A model generated the notes under the pieces. That model saw nothing but the letters and a program-made list of their open reading frames with translations. It made no database searches and was not told the origin of the DNA. 64,000 nucleotides of DNA from assembly GCA_036496805.1 (NCBI GenBank), contig DASXKN010000034.1, forward strand, positions 76,888 through 140,887, given 5' to 3'. This DNA is from SZAS-103 sp036496805 (GTDB lineage Bacteria > Pseudomonadota > Gammaproteobacteria > Xanthomonadales > Xanthomonadaceae). Of the stretch, positions 43,588 through 51,165 are shown piece after piece; positions within the stretch are counted from its first letter, which is position 1, and every line of letters starts with the position of its first letter. The translations under genes were made by a program, and so were the position numbers.

Positions 43588-44307
43588 ATGCAAAACAACT
43601 CGATCATCCGGATTGCCTCCATCGCCCTCGTCGGTGCCCTCGCGCTCGGAGTCGCCCAGCCCAGCCACGCCGGCCTGCGCGATCGCATGCACCGCGGCGA
43701 GTCCGCCAATCCGGTTGCTGCCGGCTCCGGTCGCGCGCCCGCAGACCGCGTGATCGCCGGCAGCGGCGCCAACGGTTCGGCCGCGCACGCGGGCGGCTGG
43801 ATCGGCAATGGCAACGGCGGCGCGATCCATTACAGCGGCGGCGCGTTCCGCGGCGCGAACGGCGCCCATGGATGGCGCGGTAGCTCCACCAATTTTGGAA
43901 GCGACGGCAGCGTCCGCCACCAGGGCGGCCACAGCGTCACCGGCGCGAACGGCAGTTACGACAATGGCCACAACAGCTGGACGCGCAATCCTGACGGATC
44001 GGGTTCGGCGAGCTGGCAGAACAACGGCCAGGGCGCCAACGGCGGCGGCGTGAACAGCGGCGGCAGCTATACCCGCGGCACTGATGGCAAGTGGACCGGC
44101 AGCAGCAGCACGACCGCCAATGGCGCGAAAGGCAGCTACAGCGGCAGCACCAGCGTCAACGACGGCACCGGCACCCACGACACCACCATCACCAACGCCG
44201 CCGGCGACACCTACAACGGCCAGACCACGTGGACCAAGGGCCAGGGCTACACCCACACCGGCACTTGCACCGACCCGCAGGGCAACACGATTTCCTGCGG
44301 CAAGTGA
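43588..44307 (+). CDS. Secreted Gly/Asn/Ser-rich repeat protein
   Basis: A 239-residue protein with a signal peptide (cleavage near 'PSHA', residue about 29). Apart from the first 30 mature residues, it consists of imperfect Gly-Asn-Ser-rich repeats with regular aromatic residues ('GANGSYDNGHNSWTRNPDGSG', 'GGSYTRGTDGKWTGSS', 'GDTYNGQTTWTKGQGYTHTG'). It ends with two Cys. It probably forms an extracellular beta structure. AAGGAG lies 6 nt before ATG. The family is not recognised. Confidence 0.82.
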   Translation: MQNNSIIRIASIALVGALALGVAQPSHAGLRDRMHRGESANPVAAGSGRAPADRVIAGSGANGSAAHAGGWIGNGNGGAIHYSGGAFRGANGAHGWRGSSTNFGSDGSVRHQGGHSVTGANGSYDNGHNSWTRNPDGSGSASWQNNGQGANGGGVNSGGSYTRGTDGKWTGSSSTTANGAKGSYSGSTSVNDGTGTHDTTITNAAGDTYNGQTTWTKGQGYTHTGTCTDPQGNTISCGK

Positions 44308-44343
44308 CGCATCGGCGCATTCGCGCTCCGCGCGAACGCCCTT

Positions 44344-44418
44344 GCCGATGCGTCATCCCCGCGAAGGCGGGGATCCACGGTTGCCGATGCGTCATCCCCG
44401 CGAAGGCGGGGATCCACG
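44344..44418. repeat. Two tandem copies of a 39-bp REP-like unit
   Basis: Units start at 44344 and 44383. Each holds a CCCCGC-GAAG-GCGGGG hairpin inside CGTCATCCCC...GGATCCACG. The position, just after the secreted repeat protein, suggests transcript-end protection or termination. It is a common dispersed repeat type. Confidence 0.8.
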
Positions 44419-44448
44419 TTCTTCCACGACTTCACATCAGCCCCCGAC

Positions 44449-45264
44449 ATGGAACAGTTCGCCCGCTCGCCATGGTTGCTGCTCGCGATGACCGCCCTGG
44501 TCCTCGCGGAATGGTGGTGGCGCCGGCGCGTGGCGCAGCGCGGTTACGACGGCCGCGAGGCACGCGCCACGCTGGCGATCGCGTTCGGCAACCTGTTTAC
44601 CGGCGCTGCATCGGCACTCGCGATCGGCGGCATCTTCGCCGCCGTTTCGCGGATCGCGCCCCTGCACTGGCCGTTGCGCGACTGGCGCACGTGGGCGGCC
44701 GGTTTCGTCGCGGTCGAATTCGCCTACTACTGGTTCCACCGCAGCAGCCACGAAGTGCGCTGGATGTGGGCCAACCACGCCGTGCACCACACGCCCGAAC
44801 AGATGACCCTGCTGTCGTCGATCCGCCTGGGCTGGACCAACCTGTTCTCGTTCGGCTGGCTGTTCTACCTGCCCCTGGTGCTGCTCGGCTTCGACCCGCG
44901 CATGGTGTTCGCGTTGCTGGCCTTTGACCTGCACTACCAGTTCTTCCTGCACACCGAAGCGATCGCCAGGCTCGGTCCGCTGGAGTGGGTGCTGAACACG
45001 CCGGCGCACCACCGCGTGCACCATGCGTCCAACGCGGAATACCTGGACTGCAACTACGGCGGCATGGTGATCGTGTTCGACCGCCTGTTCGGCACCTTCC
45101 GCGAGGAACGCACCGGCGAGCCGATCCGCTACGGCCTCGCGCATCCTTTCGGCAGCAGGAATCCCTTCGTGCTGAATTTCGGCGAATGGAAGCACCTGTT
45201 CGCCGCGATGAAGTCCTCGGGCAGCCCACGCGCCGCCTTACGAATCGCCCTTGGGAGACCCTGA
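44449..45264 (+). CDS. Sterol desaturase / fatty acid hydroxylase family protein
   Basis: A 271-residue membrane di-iron enzyme with about four helices and the full histidine set: HRSSH (about 98), 'HAVHHT' (about 110) and HHRVHH (about 188). It hydroxylates or desaturates a lipid; the substrate is unknown. Its stop shares one base with the start of the next gene (TGATG), so the hydrolase is co-translated. Confidence 0.93.
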   Translation: MEQFARSPWLLLAMTALVLAEWWWRRRVAQRGYDGREARATLAIAFGNLFTGAASALAIGGIFAAVSRIAPLHWPLRDWRTWAAGFVAVEFAYYWFHRSSHEVRWMWANHAVHHTPEQMTLLSSIRLGWTNLFSFGWLFYLPLVLLGFDPRMVFALLAFDLHYQFFLHTEAIARLGPLEWVLNTPAHHRVHHASNAEYLDCNYGGMVIVFDRLFGTFREERTGEPIRYGLAHPFGSRNPFVLNFGEWKHLFAAMKSSGSPRAALRIALGRP

Positions 45265-46259
45265 TGAACCTCGCAAGACACGCCCGTTTCGCCATTGCGG
45301 TCGGCTCCGCCATCACCATCGCCGTCGGCTGCGCCATCGTCCTCGCCGCGGCGTGGTTTCCGCTCGCCGCATCGGCCGGCCCGCTGCGCGATGCGTTCAT
45401 GCAACGCCGGGCGCAGCAGGGCGACGGTGGACTGCTTGGCGAGGAAGGCGACCGCAGTCCGGCGCAGTTGCCGGCCGGCATCCGCATCGTGCGCGACGTC
45501 GCCTATGGCAGCGCGGCGCGCCAGCGCTTCGACGTGTACGCGCCGCCGCAGGCGCGCAATGCGCCGGTGATCTTCATGGTCCACGGCGGCGCCTGGATGT
45601 TCGGCGACAAGTCCGCGAAGAACGTGATCGAGAACAAGGTCAGCCGCTGGGTGCCGCGCGGCTTCGTCTTCATCTCGATCGACTACCGCATGCTGCCCGA
45701 GGCCCAGGTCTCGGTGCAGGCGCAGGACGTCGCGCACGCACTCGCGTACGCGCAGCAGCACGCGGCCGAATGGGGCGGCGATCCGCGCCGCTTCGTGCTG
45801 ATGGGTCACTCGGCCGGCGCGCACCTGGTGTCGCTGGTGAGCGCGAGTCCGTCGATCGCTACCGCACAAGGCGTGCAGCCATGGCTAGGCACGGTCGCGC
45901 TCGACAGCGCGGCCTACGACGTCGCGAAGATCATGCAAGGCCAGCACTACCACTTCTACGATCGCGTGTTCGGCAGCGATCCATCGGTGTGGGCCGCCGA
46001 TTCGCCGACGACGCAACTGTCGGGCCGGATCCCGCCCTTCCTCGCGGTGTGTTCGAGCAAGCGCCAGGATTCCTGCCCGGCGGCGCAGCAGTTTGTCGCG
46101 AAGGCCATGTCGTTCGGAACGCACGCCGAGGAGTTGCAGCAGGACAAGACCCACGGCGAGATCAACAAGGACCTCGGCGCCGATCCGACGTACACCGCGC
46201 AGGTGGAAGCCTTCATGGCCCACCTCGATCCGGGCATCGCGCAGTTGCTAGGTCGCTGA
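45264..46259 (+). CDS. Alpha/beta hydrolase (carboxylesterase-like)
   Basis: A 331-residue protein with an N-terminal signal or anchor (about residues 8-35). 'VIFMVHGGAWMFGDKS' (oxyanion HGG), 'DYRMLPEA' and nucleophile GHSAGAHL (about 180) place it with the hormone-sensitive-lipase/BD-FAE type esterases; a His is in 'KTHGEINKD'. It probably acts on an ester outside the cytosol. The 1-nt overlap with the desaturase-like gene suggests a shared lipid pathway. Confidence 0.88.
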   Translation: MNLARHARFAIAVGSAITIAVGCAIVLAAAWFPLAASAGPLRDAFMQRRAQQGDGGLLGEEGDRSPAQLPAGIRIVRDVAYGSAARQRFDVYAPPQARNAPVIFMVHGGAWMFGDKSAKNVIENKVSRWVPRGFVFISIDYRMLPEAQVSVQAQDVAHALAYAQQHAAEWGGDPRRFVLMGHSAGAHLVSLVSASPSIATAQGVQPWLGTVALDSAAYDVAKIMQGQHYHFYDRVFGSDPSVWAADSPTTQLSGRIPPFLAVCSSKRQDSCPAAQQFVAKAMSFGTHAEELQQDKTHGEINKDLGADPTYTAQVEAFMAHLDPGIAQLLGR

Positions 46260-46382
46260 TGACCGACAGCGGGGCGCCATCGCGAGCAGCGATGCGGGAA
46301 TCTCGACGAGCCCGTCCGCCCAACAGCCGTTCGCCCTGAGCCTGTCGAAGGGCATGCCGGATCTCGCGGTCACCTGGACTCG

Positions 46383-46462
46383 TGGTTCGACAGGCTCACC
46401 ACGAACGGAAGACTCGACAGGCTCACCACGAACGGAAGGTTCGACAGGCTCACCATGAACGG
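46383..46462. repeat. Three tandem copies of the dispersed 26-bp repeat
   Basis: Units at 46383, 46410 and 46437 have a 27-bp period and share TCGACAGGCTCACCA. The first is the exact reverse complement of the unit at 18767-18792. A related unit in opposite orientation (CCCTGAGCCTGTCGAAGGGC, about 46335) precedes them. They fill most of the 267-bp gap before the ribonuclease gene. Confidence 0.85.
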
Positions 46463-46526
46463 GGCTCCCGGCTGCAGGCCGCGTGTATAGTCCGTCGCTC
46501 ATCGACGGAACCGGGAATCCGCGCAC

Positions 46527-47993
46527 GTGCCTTCCAACCGCGTCATCCGCATCCAGCCATCCGACGATGCCACGATGGAGCAGGGCGTAGCGCAGATCCA
46601 GCGCGAACTGCGCCTGCCGAGCGCCTTCCCGCCCGCGGTCGAAGCCGCCGCCGCGCAGGCCGCGGCCAGTCCGCGCCTTCCCGATCTCGATCGCACCGAC
46701 ATTCCTTTCGTCACCATCGATCCGCCCGGCTCGATGGACCTCGACCAGGCGATGCAGCTCGAACGCCGCGACGGCGGCGGCTACCGCGTGTACTACGCGC
46801 TCGCCGATGTCGCCGCGTTCGTGAACGCGGGCGATGCGGTCGACGTCGAAGCCAACCGTCGCGGCGAGACGCTCTACGGCGGCAGCTCGACCATCCCGCT
46901 GCATCCGGTCGTGTTGTGCGAGAACGCGGCATCGTTGCTGCCCGACCAGTTGCGTCCTTCGATCCTGTGGACGATCGACCTCGACGCGCGGGGCGAGATC
47001 GCCGCAATCGACGTGCGTCGTGCACGCGTGCGCAGCCGCCGGAAATGCGACTACCCGAGCGTGCAGCAGGCGCTCGATGCCGGCAGCGCCGATCCGGTGT
47101 GGTCGGTCCTGCGCGAGATCGGGCAACTGCGGCAGGCGCTGGAGAAGCAGCGCGGCGGCATCAGCCTGTCGCTGCCGGACGCCGAGATCGGCTGCGACGA
47201 TGGCCAGTGGGATCTCGAATATCGCGTCGAGGCGCCGGTCGAGGAATGGAACGCCCAGATCTCGCTGCTCACCGGCATGGCCGCGGCCAGGCTGATGGTG
47301 CAGGGCAAGGTCGGCATCCTGCGCACACTGCCGCCGGCGGACGAGCATTCCGTCTCGCGCCTGCACCTGACCGCGCAGGCATTGCGCATCGACTGGCCCG
47401 ATGGCCTGCGCTATCCCGACTTCATCCGCGCGCTCGATCCGGCGCAGCCGCGGCACGTCGCGATGATGATGGCGTGCACGATGGTTCTGCGCGGCGCCGG
47501 CTACACCGCTTTCGACGGCGAGCTCCCGGTGCTGACGACGCAATCGGCGATCGCCGCGCAGTACGCCCACGTCACCGCACCGATGCGCCGCCTGGTGGAC
47601 CGCTACGCCAACGAGGTCTGCATCGCCCTGTGCGCGAACCAGCCGGTTCCCGACTGGGCGCGCGACGCGCTGTCGGGCCTGCCCGAGACGATGCAGGCAT
47701 CCGATCGGCTCGCGCACCAGTACGAGCGCGCGATCATCGACCTCGCCGAGGCGGTGATCCTCGCCCCGCGTGTCGGCGAGAGTTTCGAGGGCGCAATCGT
47801 CGAGGTCAGCCACGGCGGCGGCCGCGACAAGCCCGCGCAGGGCGCGCATGCCGGCATCGTGATGCTGCGCGATCCGCCGCTGGAGGCACGCGTGTCCTCC
47901 GCCGACGATCTGCCCTTGGGCGGCGACGTCCGCGTCCGGCTCACGCAAGCCGATCCGGCGCGCCGCCTGGTGGTCTTCTCCACGGTCGCCTAG
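46527..47993 (+). CDS. RNB-domain ribonuclease (RNase II/R family)
   Basis: A 488-residue protein starting at GTG 46527. The RNB domain starts near residue 60 with the metal-site motif DPPGSMDLDQA. The first three acidic positions of the RNase II/R site are kept; the fourth (second Asp of 'DxDD') is Gln. 'HVTAPMRRLVDRYANE' is the other conserved RNB block. There are no obvious cold-shock domains at the N-terminus and only a short C-terminal domain, so this is the short RNB type. It is likely a 3'-5' exoribonuclease, perhaps with altered activity. Confidence 0.87.
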   Translation: MPSNRVIRIQPSDDATMEQGVAQIQRELRLPSAFPPAVEAAAAQAAASPRLPDLDRTDIPFVTIDPPGSMDLDQAMQLERRDGGGYRVYYALADVAAFVNAGDAVDVEANRRGETLYGGSSTIPLHPVVLCENAASLLPDQLRPSILWTIDLDARGEIAAIDVRRARVRSRRKCDYPSVQQALDAGSADPVWSVLREIGQLRQALEKQRGGISLSLPDAEIGCDDGQWDLEYRVEAPVEEWNAQISLLTGMAAARLMVQGKVGILRTLPPADEHSVSRLHLTAQALRIDWPDGLRYPDFIRALDPAQPRHVAMMMACTMVLRGAGYTAFDGELPVLTTQSAIAAQYAHVTAPMRRLVDRYANEVCIALCANQPVPDWARDALSGLPETMQASDRLAHQYERAIIDLAEAVILAPRVGESFEGAIVEVSHGGGRDKPAQGAHAGIVMLRDPPLEARVSSADDLPLGGDVRVRLTQADPARRLVVFSTVA

Positions 47994-48215
47994 GCGTCGC
48001 GCGCGGCGACAGCGTGGCGTGCGACGCGCCGCCTGTCCGCATTCGCCCCTCATCGACGTTTCGAGCATAAGAGCCCTGGAAGCGTAAAGCGGCTCGACAG
48101 GCAGCGAGGGGACTTCCTGTCACAACACACGCAGTCCGTCCGAGGGTCCGTTCGCGGGCCCGGCGCCGCTGCGTCCATCGAAGTTGTCACCTCTTCACGG
48201 AAGGAGTACCCAATC

Positions 48216-50528
48216 ATGATCGCCAAGCATCATTCAAACACCCGTTACCTCACCCTCTGCATCCTGCTGGGCCTCGGCTCGGCCCTCGGCGCCGCCAGCG
48301 ACGCGACCGCGGGCATCGTGGCCTGCAACGGATCAGGTACCACGGCCACCGGTTCCGACGCGGAGGCCTGCGGTTACTCGGATGTAGCCTCCGGCACCGA
48401 AAGCAGCGCCTTCGGCTACAAGAACACCGCCTCGGGCGCCGAAAGCAGCACGTTCGGCTGGGAAAACAAGGCTTCCGGCGACGGCAGCAGCGCGATCGGC
48501 AAGTACAACAAGGCCGCCGGCGCCGACAGCAGCGCCTTCGGCAAGTACAACAGCACCTCGTCCGGAGCCACGAAGGGCAGCGCATTCGGGTACGGCAACC
48601 AGACGATCGGTCCCCGGGGCAGCGCCTTCGGCTACAAGAACTCGGCCAGCACTTACGGCAGCGCCTTCGGCTACAAGAACACCGCCGGCCTGAGCGACAG
48701 CGCGATCGGCAACGGCAATCTCGCCGCCGGCGGCCTCGAAAACGCGATCGGTTACCACAACAAGGCCTACGGGTTCCGGAACAGCGCGATCGGCTACGGC
48801 AACAAGATCGGCTCGCCCGGCGCGGGCTACATCAATGGCGGCAGCAGCGCTTTCGGCACCGGCAACACCGTCAACAGCATCAACAGCAGCGGCTTCGGTT
48901 TCGGCAACTTCGTCAGTGGCGCCAATGACAGCGGCTTCGGTTTCGAAAACATCATCAACTCGCCGAACGGCGAGGCATTCGGATACAAGAACCAGGTCGT
49001 CGGCGGCAACGCCAGCGCGTTCGGCTTCAAGAACTACAGCCAGTCGACCGACGCCAGCGCCTTCGGCTACCGCAACGTGGTCGCCGGCGCGTACGGCAGC
49101 GCCTTGGGCAGCCACAACAACGTCAGCTTCTACGACCACAACAGCAACGTGGTCGGCGACCACAACAAGGCAGGCGTCGGCATCACCACCTTCTTCAACG
49201 GCGTGAACGCGTTCGGCAGCTACAACTACGCGAACAACACCGCCGCCAGCGCCTTCGGCTCGCACAACAAGGCCTACGGCCTGAACAGCAGCGCCTTCGG
49301 CTACAAGAACGTCGCCAGCGGGAACAACTCCAATGCGTTTGGCGAAAAGAATACGGTGACCGGCAACTACGCCGAGGCCTTCGGCCAGTCGGACACGGCC
49401 TCGGGCGTGCGCAGCGTCGCGTCCGGCTCGCACGTCACCGCCAGCGGCGCCAAGGCCAGCGCCATGGGCTACGGCAGCACGGCGAGCGGCGACAGCTCCA
49501 ATGCATTCGGCCTGACCAGCGTGTCCAGCGCCAAGGGCAGCCTGGCGGTGGGAACGGGCGCGACGGCCAGCGGCAAGGGCAGCGTGGCGATCGGCGGCTG
49601 GTTCGATGCGGACAACGACGGCGTGCTGGACACCAATGAGGTGGCGAGCGCGGCCGGCGTGGACGCGGTGGCGCTCGGCGCTGGCGCGTCGGCGGGCTTC
49701 CTCAACGACGTGGCGCTAGGCGAGGGCGCGACGACGAACGCCGCGAACCAGACCGCGATCGGCGCGGGTGCAAGCGTGACGGCGGCAAACGCGGTGGCAC
49801 TCGGCGCCGGTTCGGTGGCCGATGCGGCGAACACGGTGTCGGTGGGCAGCGCGAGCCAGCAACGGCGGATCACGAACGTCGCCGCGGCGGTCAACGGCAC
49901 CGATGCGGTGAACCTGACGCAGGCGACGACCCTGGCTTCGACCCTGGTGCAGGGCGTGCAGCTCACGGCCAATTCCGCCTTGAACACGGCGAACGCGGCC
50001 CTGACCGAGGCGAACAGCGCGCTGTCGGCGAGCAACGCGCAGGTCAGCGCACTGGCGGGCTCGAACGGTTCGGCGGCGATGACTTCGGGCGACGCGGCCG
50101 CGCTGGTGGCGGCGAATGCGCACGCCGACGCGGGCGACGCGAGCACGCTGGCTTCCGCCAATGCGCACGCCGACGCCGGCAACGCGGCGACCTTGCAAAG
50201 TGCCAACACCTACACCGACACCCGCTTCGCCAGCGTCAATGCTTCCATCGACGACCTGCAGTCGGAGATGGACGACCGCTTCCGCAGCACCGACCGCCGC
50301 ATCAGCCGCGTCGGCGCGATGACCTCGGCGATGGCGAACGTCGCGGCCAGCGCGGCGGGCGTGCGCACCGAGAACCGCTTCGCGGTGAGCGGCGGATTCA
50401 TCGGCGGCGAATCGGCCGTGGCCGTCGGCTACCAGCGCGCCATCAGCGACCGCGCGACGGTGACCTTCAGCGGCGCGTTCGCGCAAGGCGAGAGCGGCGG
50501 CACGGTTGGCTTCGGCTTCGGGTGGTAA
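48216..50528 (+). CDS. YadA-like trimeric autotransporter adhesin 1
   Basis: A 770-residue type Vc secreted protein: signal peptide (about 1-32). The head (about 40-460) is built of about 14-residue 'SAFGYKN/SAIGNGN' beta-roll repeats. An EF-hand-type loop DADNDGVLDTNE lies at residues 464-475. The neck is 'RRITNVAAAVNGTDAVNLTQ'. A short Ala-rich stalk ('ANAHADAGDA') and a C-terminal anchor ('TENRFAVSGGF...GFGFGW', last residue Trp) follow. It should form a trimer with a 12-stranded barrel in the outer membrane. GGAGT lies 10 nt before ATG. First of three paralogs. Confidence 0.93.
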   Translation: MIAKHHSNTRYLTLCILLGLGSALGAASDATAGIVACNGSGTTATGSDAEACGYSDVASGTESSAFGYKNTASGAESSTFGWENKASGDGSSAIGKYNKAAGADSSAFGKYNSTSSGATKGSAFGYGNQTIGPRGSAFGYKNSASTYGSAFGYKNTAGLSDSAIGNGNLAAGGLENAIGYHNKAYGFRNSAIGYGNKIGSPGAGYINGGSSAFGTGNTVNSINSSGFGFGNFVSGANDSGFGFENIINSPNGEAFGYKNQVVGGNASAFGFKNYSQSTDASAFGYRNVVAGAYGSALGSHNNVSFYDHNSNVVGDHNKAGVGITTFFNGVNAFGSYNYANNTAASAFGSHNKAYGLNSSAFGYKNVASGNNSNAFGEKNTVTGNYAEAFGQSDTASGVRSVASGSHVTASGAKASAMGYGSTASGDSSNAFGLTSVSSAKGSLAVGTGATASGKGSVAIGGWFDADNDGVLDTNEVASAAGVDAVALGAGASAGFLNDVALGEGATTNAANQTAIGAGASVTAANAVALGAGSVADAANTVSVGSASQQRRITNVAAAVNGTDAVNLTQATTLASTLVQGVQLTANSALNTANAALTEANSALSASNAQVSALAGSNGSAAMTSGDAAALVAANAHADAGDASTLASANAHADAGNAATLQSANTYTDTRFASVNASIDDLQSEMDDRFRSTDRRISRVGAMTSAMANVAASAAGVRTENRFAVSGGFIGGESAVAVGYQRAISDRATVTFSGAFAQGESGGTVGFGFGW

Positions 50529-51165
50529 GGACTGCGTCTTGAGTGCGCAGACCCGAAACCCGGCATCAGCGGCACCTGGCTTGAGCCCTCTCCCTCCGGG
50601 GTGAAGAGGAGCGATTGCGAACCATCGGTTCGCGCGACGATGAGCGCCCTCGCGCTGAGCGCGAGGGCCGGGTGTGGCTTGGGGTGAGGGTTCGATCGCC
50701 CCAAGACGGTGGAACTCGCAGAACTTTCAGCGGCAACACGGCATGGGCGCGGCCGGGTTCGAGAGGCCGCCTCCCCGTTGCTGCCTGATATTCCTGGACC
50801 GGGAGCCCCGCGCATCCGAAGGGACGACGGGCAAGCAGCGGTCCCCGTGAACCGATGCGTGGTCGAAGCGCCTTTGCGGCGCTCACCACTCGAGGCCCTG
50901 TGTCTGCCTTGAAATAATTGCCTGAACACTCCCGGTTTCCGAGACTGCCGCAAAGCAGCATCGACCGCGCTTGTTTTTTTCTGGCCGGAAGGCGCATCGT
51001 TGTACGTATGGCGTTTCGCCCAGGGGTCCGTCGGGGGGCGGATAGGCGAAACGCATTTCCGTAACAGCGTTCAAGTGCCCGCGCCGAAAGGCGCTGTATG
51101 CGCTCACATCCGACGTGACCCGACGCCGCCTGCGGTGCGCATCCTCATTCGTCCAGGAGAGCATC
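50529..51165. other. Intergenic region between adhesin genes 1 and 2
   Basis: These 637 bp hold no credible gene. They contain the hairpin repeat at 50646-50668, a T7 run near 50970, and an inverted pair GCGTTTCGCC (51011-51020) / GGCGAAACGC (51045-51054) about 110 bp before adhesin 2. The last could be a regulator site (inference). Confidence 0.5.
50646..50668. repeat. GCCCTCGCGC hairpin repeat, copy 2
   Basis: The same perfect arms as at 38301-38323 with loop TGA, again followed by CGG. It lies 118 bp after the adhesin 1 stop and may act as its transcription end. Confidence 0.7.
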
